Source: Thermococcus guaymasensis DSM 11113
Lineage (GTDB): Archaea; Methanobacteriota_B; Thermococci; Thermococcales; Thermococcaceae
DNA: 64,000 nucleotides
Assembly: GCF_000816105.1 (NCBI RefSeq)
Contig: NZ_CP007140.1
Location: forward strand, 1-64,000
Reading direction: 5' to 3'
Both the position numbers and the translations under genes were made by a program. The notes beneath the pieces are model-generated. The model saw only the letters and a program-made list of their open reading frames with translations, did no database searches and was not told the DNA's origin. Shown one piece after another: positions 36,589 through 45,120 of this stretch. The first letter of the stretch is position 1; each line of letters starts with the position of its first letter.

Positions 36589-36967
36589 TGCCTCGGCCCT
36601 TGTGAAGGTCGTTTTGCAGGAACCCGGCTGGGAAGAAGTACCAACGGAGCCACACGTGGCGACGCTCGACTATGCACTCGTTGAGGGCATGAACGCAATC
36701 TGGAAGGCAGTGCGACGTGGAGAGCTAACAACTGAGCAGGGCAGGGTCAAGGTAACCGTCCTCAAAACGCTGGGAAGCTCGATAACACTTTTTGACGCCC
36801 GGAGTTTCTTCGAGAGGGGATTGGAGATAGCCTTTAAGGAGAACATCACAATCTACGACGCACTCTACATAGCGCTGGCGGAGGCTCTGAAGGCTAAACT
36901 GCTGACGGCGGACGAGAAGCAGTACTACGCTGCCAAAAATTACGTGGAAGCAAGACTTATCAGGTGA
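36575..36967 (+). CDS. vapC: VapC-type PIN-domain toxin RNase
   Basis: 130 residues from GTG 36575. PIN acids: D in IVIDASALVKV, E in ALVEGMNAIWKAV, and two Asp in ITIYDALYIALAEALKAKLLTADEK. The fold cuts RNA with Mg2+; VapB neutralises it. The 3' end overlaps by eight bases the end of a convergent 58-residue gene that also looks antitoxin-like. Confidence 0.88.
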   Translation: MIVIDASALVKVVLQEPGWEEVPTEPHVATLDYALVEGMNAIWKAVRRGELTTEQGRVKVTVLKTLGSSITLFDARSFFERGLEIAFKENITIYDALYIALAEALKAKLLTADEKQYYAAKNYVEARLIR

Positions 36968-37136
36968 GTGCCCCAAACCTGACGAACTCTCCCCTCTTGA
37001 CTTCCTCACGCATTTTTCTGAGTTCGTTCCTCTCTTCCTCCGTTATCTCTTCGTAGCCGAGGAAGTTGTCTATCTTGGCGTTGAGGGTTATGAGCAATTT
37101 CTCAATGCGCTCTAATCTCTCAACAACCTCACTCAT
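36960..37136 (-). CDS. Small helical protein, antitoxin-like, without a partner on its own strand
   Basis: 58 residues from ATG 37136 (GTG 37151 gives 63). EVVERLERIEKLLITLNAKIDNFLGYEEITEEERNELRKMREEVKRGE is a leucine-rich helix followed by a second helix, similar in style to antitoxins that accompany PIN or RelE toxins in Thermococcales. No toxin follows in the same direction; its end overlaps the convergent vapC end. It might be an orphan antitoxin or a second inhibitor of that VapC. Confidence 0.5.
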   Translation of the reverse strand: MSEVVERLERIEKLLITLNAKIDNFLGYEEITEEERNELRKMREEVKRGEFVRFGALT

Positions 37137-37154
37137 GTTCCCACCGACCATATC

Positions 37155-37871
37155 TTAGCGGCTTCCCTTAAATACTTCCCGTTCAATCGCTTTCAAAACC
37201 TCCAGAATCCCCTCAACACTCGGCACCTCAAAGCCTCGCTCGTGGATTTTCCTCACTCCCTTAGCTTCTGGATTAATCCAGACCGCCCAGAGACCTGCAT
37301 TTAGGGCGCCTTCAAAGTCCTCGGCGTAGGTGTCGCCTATATGAATCGCCTCGTTCGGCTCCACCCCAAAAACCTCCAGCGGTTTCCTGAACATCTCTGG
37401 CAGGGGTTTGTAAGCGAGAACCTCGTCGGCGAAGAAGGTTCTGTCAATGTAGTTCATGAGCCCGAAGCGTTCGAGCAGAAGCCTCGTGTACGAACCGGGC
37501 CAGAACATCACGTTGCCCGTGACGGTGACCCTAAGGTCCCTCTTCTTGACTCCCTCAAGGGCTTTCTTTGCCCCGGGAAGGACTATCTCATCGCCGACCC
37601 TGAGAACCGCCCTCGCAGCAGCCCTCCTAACGACCTCGATGTCAGTTCCTAAAAGCCCTGCCAGCATCTCCTGGCTCTCCTCAAGGGCCCTCGCCGGGTC
37701 TCCCGCAGTCTCTGCCCTCATGCGCTTTATCCTCTCGCGGGTGGCAATCATCCCCTCGACGACGTCTACTATACACGTTCCCATAAGCTTGGACAGCTCA
37801 ACGGCCATCGCGTCGAGCATAACCTCGATGTCTAGCAGGGTGTTCCAGACGTCGAATGAGACGAGCTTCAT
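37155..37871 (-). CDS. HAD-superfamily hydrolase
   Basis: 238 residues. Motif I FDVWNTLLD (first Asp nucleophile; the usual second Asp is Asn, FDVWNT), motif II VTVTGN, motif III Lys in EVLAYKPLPEMF, motif IV IHIGDTYAEDFEGALNAGLWAVWINP. A cap of helices lies at 15-90. The Trp-Asn variant in motif I is seen in L-2-haloacid-dehalogenase-like and phosphatase subgroups; the substrate cannot be told. Single gene, ends just ahead of the antitoxin-like gene. Confidence 0.82.
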   Translation of the reverse strand: MKLVSFDVWNTLLDIEVMLDAMAVELSKLMGTCIVDVVEGMIATRERIKRMRAETAGDPARALEESQEMLAGLLGTDIEVVRRAAARAVLRVGDEIVLPGAKKALEGVKKRDLRVTVTGNVMFWPGSYTRLLLERFGLMNYIDRTFFADEVLAYKPLPEMFRKPLEVFGVEPNEAIHIGDTYAEDFEGALNAGLWAVWINPEAKGVRKIHERGFEVPSVEGILEVLKAIEREVFKGSR

Positions 37872-37918
37872 GTTCTCACCAAATGAAGAATAAAATCGGG
37901 CCTTAAAAGGTCAACGGC

Positions 37919-38182
37919 CTAAGGTTCAGCTGCCAGGTATTTCCCCTCTCTCTCAAAGGCCTCGAAGGCCTTTCCACCTTCCTTCGTCTTCAGCTCGACG
38001 AGGACCTTTTGGGGGACTTTGTCAACCTCAACTTCAACCCGCTGATTGCTGAGAACCTGAATGAACGCATCCCCAAGTCTTTCGAACTCGAAAACGAGGT
38101 TTCCGTCTTCCCATCTTGTGCCGCGGAAGTTAACTCCGCCCATCCTAAAAGTTACTTCAAGAACCACTTTCAAAGCCTTCAC
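37919..38182 (-). CDS. Small protein downstream of the DHH/S1 gene, unknown
   Basis: About 87 residues. Strands VVLEVTFRMGGVNFRGTRWEDGNLVFEFERLG, then DAFIQVLSNQRVEVEVDKVPQKVLVELKTKEGGKAF. The start is unclear: GTG 38182, TTG 38185, or an ATG at 38143. It follows the large DHH gene on the same strand after about 35 bases and may be co-transcribed. No family recognised. Confidence 0.5.
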   Translation of the reverse strand: MKALKVVLEVTFRMGGVNFRGTRWEDGNLVFEFERLGDAFIQVLSNQRVEVEVDKVPQKVLVELKTKEGGKAFEAFEREGKYLAAEP

Positions 38183-38219
38183 CAAAGGGATTATGAAAGA
38201 GAGGTTAAAAAGGTTGGCC

Positions 38220-40442
38220 TCAGGCCTTCTTCAGCTTCACTACTTCCTTGGCGAACTCCTCTAGAACCTCCTTCCTCATGCCCTCAAAAAACTTTATCGA
38301 GCCGGCGTAGCTGTGGCCGCCGCCTTCAATTCCAGCAGAGGGGAGCTTTTCCTGGAGCCTCGGGATTATCGCGTTGAGGTCGAAGTTGTATGCTGCCATC
38401 CCGTCACTGGCCCTCACGACCGCGAAGTCCGGCCCGTAGGCGAGCGTAAGTATTGGTGCATCCTCGCCGTACTTCTCCTTGAAGTGGTCGTGTATCAGAC
38501 CGCTCAGCTTGCCCGGGGAAGGATAGGAGAACTTCGGCGCGAAGAGCTCCACATCTATCGTGTTGAACCGTATCCCATTCGGCAGGACGACGCTCTTGAC
38601 GTGCGGTAAGGAAGCCCTCAGGGCCTTTTCCTGTTTCTCCTTGACCTCGGGGTAAATCGCGTTTATCAGCTCGCGGTGCCTCTGCAGATTTCCTGTGAGA
38701 AGGAGAATCTCGTCTATTATGCCGTGCCCGTCCATAAACTTCCAGTAGAAGGCCTCGTGGTCTATGACCTCAGCAATCTTCTTCAGGTCGTCCTCGGTCA
38801 GGCCCTTCGCCTTCTTGGCAATCTCAAGGTACTGGTAGAACTCTGGAGCTTTGCTCCTGTCACCGGTTCCGGCTATAGCTGGAAGGTGCTTTATCCTGTC
38901 CTCGACCTCTGGGTTTACGAAGCGTGCTACCTCAGTTGCCAGCATTCCGGCCGTTAGCTCGTAGTAACCGCGCTTGACGTGGTGTGGATTGACGTGCACG
39001 TCAACGTACTCGTCCACCTTCGCCTTATCATCGCTGATCCACTCGCGCGGGTCGTGGTGGTCTATGACCACTATCGGCACACCGTAGGCCTTTATCCTCT
39101 TGTAGGCCGGGATGTCCTCGCTCGTTCCGCCGTTGTCAACTATGACGACGAGCGGGAGCGGGTCGCCGAACTTCTCGTGGTCCTCGACCATGAAGATTAT
39201 ATCCTTAAGAACATCCTCCAGCTCGTAGAAAGGCGCCCTGCTCGGCCTTCTCTTGAAGAGCTTCCACCTCGCCTGCGGGTCGGGCGATATCTCCTCTATC
39301 AGTGGGACTATTGCATATTCAAGTGCCAAGCCGGAGGTGTAGCCGTCGGCGTCGGCGTGGTGCCTCAGGAGGATTGGCCTGCCCTCATAAATGGCACGCC
39401 TTATCATGAAGGCGGCCTTCATTATTTTCGGTTTGAGCTTCTCCAGAACTTCGCTCTCCACGAGGAAGCCAACATCCTTGGGCTGGGCGCGCTTGTCGAG
39501 CTCGGCCTCTATCTGCTGCTTCACCCTCGCTGCATCGGGGCCCCAGAGCCTCGCCATGTCGCTGACTTCTATCTGAATTTCGCCGGAGTGAAACGCTATC
39601 TTTCCTACTACTTCCACGATGTCGCCGACGTTTATGTTCGGGTAAGCCCTAACGCCCGGCGCCTCGAAGGCGGCCGCCCAGGTGATTCCCGTCCCGTCGG
39701 TTATCGTGAAGACCGTCGGCCCGCCAGTGACCTGTATCTGGGTGACCTTACCCTGTATCCTCACGGTCTTGCCGGCCATGTCCTTGCTGAGCTCGGCTAT
39801 CGGCGTTACCGGGAGCTCTTTCCTGATGACAACTTCCTTGTAGTGTTTGAGGGCAGACTCTATCAGGTCAATCTCCCTCTTATCGGGCCTGACGTCGAGA
39901 ACCTGGACGAGGATTTCCTCACCCGGTTTGTACTCCCTTCCGCCAAGGAGGTCTTTCCTCTTGATGAGGCCGGTAACGTGGGGGTTAAGCTTGACGAAGA
40001 CGCCAAAGCGCTCGACCCTGTCAATCGTTCCCTTGTAAACGTTACCTACTTCGACGTCCTCATAGTCGCAGGTCTTATCGAGGACGTAAACGACCTTATA
40101 CTTCTTCAGGCACTCCGGACAGACCCAGGTGGTCTCCATGCCCGGTTCCCAGGGCCCCTTCACTTTACCGCAAATGTCGCACGCCAGAACGCGGCCCGTC
40201 CCGCCGCAAGTTGGACAGGTGTCGTAAACAGGAACAGTCCCCTTGCCGTGACACTCAGGACAGGGAATTTCGTCAACTTCGTCCTCAACTCCAAAATAAT
40301 CCAGATTTCTGTAGCCCTTGAGTTTGTCCCCAATCTTGAAATCAGCCGGAACGTAGCCCCATCCCCCACAAACGGGACACTCCTTCTCGCCCACTTTAAC
40401 TTTTCCAGTCCCATGACACTCGGGACACTCCTTAACCACCAT
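38220..40442 (-). CDS. DHH/DHHA1 phosphoesterase with DnaJ-type zinc, S1 and OB domains (RecJ-like)
   Basis: 740 residues. N-terminal DnaJ-like CxxCxG repeats (CPECHGTG, CPVCGGWG, CPECHGKG, CPTCGGTG) and two further CxxC; S1 domain ~130-200 (GNVYKGTIDRVERFGVFVKLNP); OB domain ~225-310 (VRIQGKVTQIQVTGGPTVFTITDGTG); DHH domain from ~350 with LRHHADADGYTSG, VDNGG, VIDHHDP, and DHHA1 with EGGGHSYAGSI. Metal-dependent nucleic-acid phosphodiesterase is expected. It is not the shorter GINS-associated nuclease. ATG 40442 is behind GGTGATG; GTG 40451 and ATG 40448 are alternatives. Confidence 0.88.
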   Translation of the reverse strand: MVVKECPECHGTGKVKVGEKECPVCGGWGYVPADFKIGDKLKGYRNLDYFGVEDEVDEIPCPECHGKGTVPVYDTCPTCGGTGRVLACDICGKVKGPWEPGMETTWVCPECLKKYKVVYVLDKTCDYEDVEVGNVYKGTIDRVERFGVFVKLNPHVTGLIKRKDLLGGREYKPGEEILVQVLDVRPDKREIDLIESALKHYKEVVIRKELPVTPIAELSKDMAGKTVRIQGKVTQIQVTGGPTVFTITDGTGITWAAAFEAPGVRAYPNINVGDIVEVVGKIAFHSGEIQIEVSDMARLWGPDAARVKQQIEAELDKRAQPKDVGFLVESEVLEKLKPKIMKAAFMIRRAIYEGRPILLRHHADADGYTSGLALEYAIVPLIEEISPDPQARWKLFKRRPSRAPFYELEDVLKDIIFMVEDHEKFGDPLPLVVIVDNGGTSEDIPAYKRIKAYGVPIVVIDHHDPREWISDDKAKVDEYVDVHVNPHHVKRGYYELTAGMLATEVARFVNPEVEDRIKHLPAIAGTGDRSKAPEFYQYLEIAKKAKGLTEDDLKKIAEVIDHEAFYWKFMDGHGIIDEILLLTGNLQRHRELINAIYPEVKEKQEKALRASLPHVKSVVLPNGIRFNTIDVELFAPKFSYPSPGKLSGLIHDHFKEKYGEDAPILTLAYGPDFAVVRASDGMAAYNFDLNAIIPRLQEKLPSAGIEGGGHSYAGSIKFFEGMRKEVLEEFAKEVVKLKKA

Positions 40443-40654
40443 GAGCATCACCTTAGAAACCTCTCGTCTGGGACACCTAAGCAGACGTTAGCTTATAACC
40501 TTTTGTCTCCGTATCCCTGAAGAGACCCAGAACACAGCCATCGAGAGCGCATAAAGAGAGGCGTGATGAGGAACGACCACGTGAGAGAGACGTCAAGAAG
40601 TTCCCGCTGAATGCATCCCTCAACTTTATAACAGGGACAACCGAAAGATAGAGC

Positions 40655-40707
40655 GCGATGATGAGTGAATCCAATGCTGATGGGATGATGAGCCCCAAAC
40701 CTGAGCA
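40655..40707 (+). ncRNA. Box C/D guide sRNA overlapping the 5' end of a membrane-protein gene
   Basis: Box C ATGATGA (40658-40664), a 12-nt guide (40665-40676), box D' CTGA (40677-40680), a 5-nt spacer, box C' TGATGA (40686-40691), a 9-nt guide (40692-40700) and box D CTGA (40701-40704). All four boxes are exact, spacing is canonical, and GC/GC can pair outside. CTTTATA at 40623-40629 is correctly placed for a start near 40652. It should bind L7Ae/Nop5/fibrillarin and guide 2'-O-methylation. Box C coincides with the most upstream possible ATG of the next gene. Confidence 0.78.
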
Positions 40708-41197
40708 CGGGATTGACGAAGAGAGGCAGGCTAGAATGGAGAGGCGTCTTGATGAGTTGTACTACAGTATCGAGGAGCTGAAGAGAGAAAACGAGGTCAG
40801 GAAAGCCCCGGATAAGCTCGGCTGGGACGACATAGCCCAGGAGATAGTTGGTGCTGTCACTTTTGCCCTCCCGTTTCTCTTCACCGCGGAGCTCTGGGAC
40901 ATAGCCAAGGACATATCCGTCGAGCGCTCCTTTGTGATATTCCTTATGACGCTCGGCCTGGCATACCTGTTCATAGTTAAGTCCCGGATAGGAAACCTAA
41001 AGAAGGAGGAGCTGTTCCACATTCCAAAACGACTCCTAACGGTTACGGGAATAGCCTACCTGATATCCGCCCTTTTGATATACATTTACGGGATAAACAG
41101 CCTTGCCGACTTCACCCCCGGCCAGTACATCAATGCAACCATACTTGTAAGCACCTTTGCCGTGATAGGTGCCATAACAGTCGATATGGTGAAGTGA
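40658..41197 (+). CDS. DUF2391-type membrane protein
   Basis: Up to 179 residues. The charged, helical N-terminus (MERRLDELYYSIEELKREN) precedes four membrane helices: EIVGAVTFALPFLFTAELW, FVIFLMTLGLAYLFIV, LLTVTGIAYLISALLIYIYG and NATILVSTFAVIGAITVDM. The first 26 codons (MMSESNADGMMSPKPEHG...) coincide with the C/D sRNA and are rich in Met/Ser/Pro, so translation may really start at ATG 40736. Followed without a gap by the DUF3226-like gene. Function unknown. Confidence 0.7.
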   Translation: MMSESNADGMMSPKPEHGIDEERQARMERRLDELYYSIEELKRENEVRKAPDKLGWDDIAQEIVGAVTFALPFLFTAELWDIAKDISVERSFVIFLMTLGLAYLFIVKSRIGNLKKEELFHIPKRLLTVTGIAYLISALLIYIYGINSLADFTPGQYINATILVSTFAVIGAITVDMVK

Positions 41198-42214
41198 ATG
41201 AGGTTAGTAACCGGAAAAAAGTGGGAAAGCTTTGCCGATGAAAATGCCATCCTGTTTCCTGAATACCGAAAAAATCGGGACGAGCTAATTGGGTTTGTGA
41301 ACTCCCTAACGGGCGACGAGACGGTGGTGACTGCAAGTTTAGAGCTGATAGACCTCATAGCAAGCCGTTTCCGAAGGGGAGAAGAGAACATCCTTATCTA
41401 TTCCAACACTGGAAAGAGCCTCACACTGAAGGAAGTTTATGAGCTTAGGAAATACCTCGACTTCGACGTCCGTGGCGGATTTTCTGGCGAGAGAGCAAGG
41501 GCGAGCGTCCTCTTTGTCGAAGGAAAAACCGATGCCAAGTTCTTCAAGGCGGTCTTCAAGAAGCTCTTCGAGTTCAGGGAGGGCAGGGGAGCCCCTTACC
41601 AGTTCAGGTTCATTGAGCGAGTTTTCGAACGCGACAACTTTGACCTTCTGGAGAGGGACGGGGTTTACCTGGCCGTCATTCCGAGCGAGGGCAATTCAGG
41701 GGTGATAAGGAACCTCGGCAACTTCCTCAGGGCGATGGAAGTTTTCGACTTTTCTGTCGAGAGGCTGGGTGTGGCGATTGACATAGACGAGAGCAGAGAA
41801 GCCGCCCTAGAGTCAATAGCCGGAAAGATTTCAGGCTTTGAGCACGAGAAAACACCCAGCGGCTACTTAGTCGGAAAAACAGAAGTGGTTCCCCTGATAA
41901 TCGGCCTTCCATTTGAGGACGAGATGATAGAGTGGAAAAAGCCAACTGTGGAAGACCTCATGCTGCACCTCATCGCGAGGGAGGGACTCCTTGAGAAGAT
42001 AAGACCCGGGCTCGAAGCCCTTGAGGAGAGCCTCGGCAGAAAGCTTAAGCCGAAGGAGGTAATGTACCTCGCCCTCTCAGCCTACGGCCACTGGGGCAAC
42101 CTTGAAGGGTTCTACGAGCTCTTCGTCATGCGCTCAAGGTTCAGAAACCTCAAAGCGGTTCTCAGGGAAGCAGGCCTGATGGAGGGGCTGAGGTACCTCG
42201 CGTTCATGGTTTAA
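41198..42214 (+). CDS. DUF3226/TOPRIM-like protein
   Basis: 338 residues; the ATG follows the TGA of the preceding gene. The middle part has ASVLFVEGKTDAKFFKAVFKKL (TOPRIM-type Glu in FVEGKTD), VIPSEGNSG and RLGVAIDIDESREAA (DxD acids), as in DUF3226 and OLD-type TOPRIM domains that bind Mg2+. The C-terminal 90 residues are helical (LMLHLIAREGLLEKIRPGLEALEE). The nuclease or phosphotransfer role is untested. Coupling to a small membrane protein is unusual for a TOPRIM protein and hints at a two-gene unit. Confidence 0.7.
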   Translation: MRLVTGKKWESFADENAILFPEYRKNRDELIGFVNSLTGDETVVTASLELIDLIASRFRRGEENILIYSNTGKSLTLKEVYELRKYLDFDVRGGFSGERARASVLFVEGKTDAKFFKAVFKKLFEFREGRGAPYQFRFIERVFERDNFDLLERDGVYLAVIPSEGNSGVIRNLGNFLRAMEVFDFSVERLGVAIDIDESREAALESIAGKISGFEHEKTPSGYLVGKTEVVPLIIGLPFEDEMIEWKKPTVEDLMLHLIAREGLLEKIRPGLEALEESLGRKLKPKEVMYLALSAYGHWGNLEGFYELFVMRSRFRNLKAVLREAGLMEGLRYLAFMV

Positions 42215-42220
42215 CTCACG

Positions 42221-42245
42221 AATTTCTTTTTTGAAGCTTTTATTT
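42221..42245 (+). terminator. T-rich terminator after the DUF3226-like gene
   Basis: AATTTCTTTTTTGAAGCTTTT, two T-runs seven bases after the stop, is typical of archaeal intrinsic termination. Confidence 0.5.
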
Positions 42246-42289
42246 AATTGTTGAAGAACTGAATTGCTGAATTACATAATCAAGTGTAT

Positions 42290-43564
42290 TCAACGAACGC
42301 CAAGCAGGAACTTCCAGAGGGGAACAACGTTTATTCTGAGACCATCCCTTTCAATGGTTCCTTCTTCGTCGAGCGTCACCACTGTGAGGTTCTTACAGCC
42401 GAGGCTCCTGCCGGCTTCGGTAAGAGAGGATAACTCTCTTTCTTCGGCGTCACTAAGGCTCAGGGTTACCTGGATAAGCTCAACGACTTTCCCTGATTCT
42501 GACATAACGAAATCAACTTCTTTTTCACCGGAGCCACCGTAGTAGTAGAGGTTGAGGAGCGGGTTCCGGTAGTGCTTCCTTCTGAGAAGTTCGAGGAAGA
42601 CGGTGTTTTCCATGTCTCGCGCAGGGTCTTTTCTTGAGAAGAGTGCAAAGCCAGTGTCAATAAGGTACACCTTTTTGGGAGCTCTGAGAGATTCTTTTTC
42701 GGAACGGGCAAACTTAGGAAGGAAGAAGACAAAGAAAGAGTCTTCAAGTGCTCTGAGGTATTCAAGGGCGGTTGTTTTAGACGTCCCGAACTCCGACTTG
42801 AGGAAGCGGTGGATTGAGCTGTAGGAAGTGTATTTCGCGTAGTTTGATAGCAGAAGCTTGACAAGGGCCTCGATTAGGGCCACGTTCCGTATTCCGTGCC
42901 GTTCTACGACATCCTTTGTTATCATCACCGAGAGGTACTCTTCAAGGATCCGGATCTTATCGCCGAGCAGAACTACCTCCGGAAAGGCGCCATACCGCAG
43001 ATACTCCTCCAAGAGCTCCTTTATCCTGTGAACCTTTCTGCCATAGACGTCGTGCCGTTTAAGCCCAACCCCCTTAAACTGAAGGAACTCCCGGAACGAG
43101 AGCGGAAAGAGGGTATAGGAAATTCCACGTCCCCTCAACTGGGTGGCAACCTCCCTTGAGAGGAGCTTGGAAGAAGAGCCGGTGACGGCAACCATGAATC
43201 CCTCATCAAGGAGATACCGCACGCCTATCTCCCAGTCAGGGACGTTCTGAATTTCGTCGAGAAGGAAGAAGACTTCTTTTCCAACGTTCTCTGGATAGAG
43301 GTCAAAGTAAGCATCTACAACTTTCGGAAAGTCCCTACCGGTTATCCCGAATAGGAGGGGGTTCTCAAAGTTTAGATATACATAGCGTTCCTTCTCCTCA
43401 CCGACCAGCGAATAGAGGAGATAGGTTTTCCCCGAGCGCCTAGGGCCGATTATTACAGTAGCTTTCCCAGGGTTCAAGGAAACCTCCAGCTCCCGCTTCA
43501 AAACTTCCGGCAGGTCTCTTTCATGAAAGAGGCGGATATAGCGCTTAACGTCATCAGATCCCAT
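42290..43564 (-). CDS. DUF4143-type archaeal P-loop ATPase
   Basis: 424 residues. Walker A IIGPRRSGKTYLLY near 36, Walker B VFFLLDEIQNVPDW near 98, sensor VAVTGSSSKLL, then LFPLSFREFLQFKG, a winged-helix part (SNYAKYTSYSSIHRFLKSEFG) and a C-terminal nuclease-like domain with NLYYYGGSGEKEVDFVM. The family (AAA_14/DUF4143) is multi-copy in archaea, of unknown function. Its ATG abuts one of two identical 21-bp operator-like repeats, so expression is probably tightly controlled, perhaps by itself. Confidence 0.85.
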   Translation of the reverse strand: MGSDDVKRYIRLFHERDLPEVLKRELEVSLNPGKATVIIGPRRSGKTYLLYSLVGEEKERYVYLNFENPLLFGITGRDFPKVVDAYFDLYPENVGKEVFFLLDEIQNVPDWEIGVRYLLDEGFMVAVTGSSSKLLSREVATQLRGRGISYTLFPLSFREFLQFKGVGLKRHDVYGRKVHRIKELLEEYLRYGAFPEVVLLGDKIRILEEYLSVMITKDVVERHGIRNVALIEALVKLLLSNYAKYTSYSSIHRFLKSEFGTSKTTALEYLRALEDSFFVFFLPKFARSEKESLRAPKKVYLIDTGFALFSRKDPARDMENTVFLELLRRKHYRNPLLNLYYYGGSGEKEVDFVMSESGKVVELIQVTLSLSDAEERELSSLTEAGRSLGCKNLTVVTLDEEGTIERDGLRINVVPLWKFLLGVR

Positions 43565-43620
43565 GGTACACTATACCGTACCAATCCTTAAAAATGTTTG
43601 GTACACTATACCGTACCAAT
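43565..43620 (-). promoter_or_regulatory. Two identical 21-bp repeats bracketing the TATA box of the DUF4143 ATPase
   Basis: Copies at 43565-43585 and 43600-43620, both beginning GGTACACTATACCGTACC; each contains the inverted arms GGTAC/GTACC. A T-rich element (CATTTTTAAGG, minus strand) lies between them and the gene's ATG touches the first copy. Binding at both would close the promoter and start site. Confidence 0.7.
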
Positions 43621-43651
43621 AGGCAGGTCAAAAATAAAAAGATTTGAGTGT

Positions 43652-45031
43652 TCAAAGCGCCCCCTTCCTCCTAAGAAGGGCAAGGTAGCTCGTAAACGCT
43701 CCCGTTGAGATGGTATCTCCCAGCCCCACGGTCGAGACCGGGTTGCTGACGAGCCTCGTGGGGATTATCACGACCTTGTACTCCCTGGTCCTCAGGCGCC
43801 TCTTTGCCTCTTCAAAGCGGAGCTTGACGTACTCGCCGCGCTCGTTGTAGGGGACGTTCAGGCCGACCTTGAAGTCCTCCGGCGAGCGGATGTCTCCGAG
43901 AGATGCCCTCGCAGCGGCCAGGGTTGTTCCGAGCTCAAGGCTCTGCCTCAGCTCCTCCTCGCTCAGCGGGTTGTCAGCGTGGGTGATGTACATGAGGTAG
44001 TAAATCGTGTGAATCTGCAGGACTTCGAGGTTCATCTCGTCTATGAGGATTTTTCCACCCATGACGGTGTCCTCGATGCGGTTGTAGGTGAATATCCTCT
44101 CAGCGAGCTTGGAGTAGCCGAGGGCGTTGAGGACGTAGGCTATCTCGGACTCGTCCATGCCGACGCTGTCCACGAGCGGGAAGAGGTTGTAGATGACCTT
44201 CTTCCTGAGCTCGCGGTTCTGTATTGAAGCGAACTCAAGGTGCACCTTGACGTCCTTCTCGCGCTTGAGGAGCATTATGTCCTTCTTTGCCTCGCGGAAG
44301 TAGTAGTTCGCGTCCTTTCCGTCGGAATAGCGGGGCTTTATGCCCTGGTAGCCGGAGAGGATTGCACCGTCAACCCCCAGGCCAATCTCAGGCAAAAACG
44401 GCTTGAGCTCGGGCTCGGTGTAAATCCTTATGCTCTCGAAGCGGGCCGATACGATGAAACGGCCCGAGTAAGGGACGGTAATCATCTCGTCGCCCAGTTT
44501 AAAGGCCGTCCCGGCACGGAACTCGAAGATGCGGTTCACCTTAATCGGGTCATCCTCGCGGTAGGCCTCGCGGGGGTGCTTCAGAACGAGCTTCCCGTCT
44601 TCAACGACAGGGTAGAATAGATTAGGCTTGTTCACAAACATCTCGGCCTGCTTCTTAGCTAGGTGGGGAGTGTAAACGATTACCTTCCGAAAGTCGAGAT
44701 TGGCGAGGAGGTTGGCTATTATTCCCGCCTGGCCTCCCATCCTCTCCACATCGTACTTGAAGTGGGAGTCAAACCACGCCTGAAGCTCTTCATTCACGAG
44801 CGGGACGGCCATCGGCTTGCCGGTCTTGAGGGCGTGGACGAGCCTTGCGACGAAGTCCAGCGGCTCGTTTATCTCCCTCGGGTACTCTTCCATCCTCCTC
44901 TTGACCGCCTCGGCACCGAACTCGTCGATGAGCCTCTGGATTATCTCACTGTTGAGGTATACTATCGCGTCAACGTTAGCGTTGTAGGCTGTGAAAATCG
45001 ATAGCTTCCTTGCCTCGTCGAGGAGCCTCAT
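43652..45031 (-). CDS. pfkC: ADP-dependent phosphofructokinase
   Basis: 459 residues from ATG 45031 (ATG 45034 one codon upstream). It phosphorylates fructose 6-phosphate with ADP in the modified Embden-Meyerhof pathway of Thermococcales. Start FTAYNANVDAIVYLN, the EINEPLDFVARLVHALKTGKP block, GGQAGIIANLLANL, LSGYQGIKPRYSDGKDANYY and the catalytic NPVSTVGLGDTIS (Asp base) near 440 match PFK rather than glucokinase. Single gene, GGTGATAC in front. Cytosolic. Confidence 0.95.
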   Translation of the reverse strand: MRLLDEARKLSIFTAYNANVDAIVYLNSEIIQRLIDEFGAEAVKRRMEEYPREINEPLDFVARLVHALKTGKPMAVPLVNEELQAWFDSHFKYDVERMGGQAGIIANLLANLDFRKVIVYTPHLAKKQAEMFVNKPNLFYPVVEDGKLVLKHPREAYREDDPIKVNRIFEFRAGTAFKLGDEMITVPYSGRFIVSARFESIRIYTEPELKPFLPEIGLGVDGAILSGYQGIKPRYSDGKDANYYFREAKKDIMLLKREKDVKVHLEFASIQNRELRKKVIYNLFPLVDSVGMDESEIAYVLNALGYSKLAERIFTYNRIEDTVMGGKILIDEMNLEVLQIHTIYYLMYITHADNPLSEEELRQSLELGTTLAAARASLGDIRSPEDFKVGLNVPYNERGEYVKLRFEEAKRRLRTREYKVVIIPTRLVSNPVSTVGLGDTISTGAFTSYLALLRRKGAL

Positions 45032-45120
45032 CATTATGTATCACCCTCAGTGAGTAGCAGGCTCAAAATCTTAAAAGGGTTTCGTCCCGGAGTAAAAACG
45101 GGAGAGCAGGGAAAAACGAG

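Noticed and set aside
38979-40520. 513-codon plus-strand frame opposite the DHH/S1 gene
   Set aside because: Long antisense shadow caused by high GC at third positions; the minus-strand product has multiple recognised domains.
40563-40610. Another possible C/D sRNA (GTGATGA ... CTGA)
   Set aside because: Only boxes C and D are good; no convincing D'/C' pair, no terminal stem and no TATA box at the right distance.
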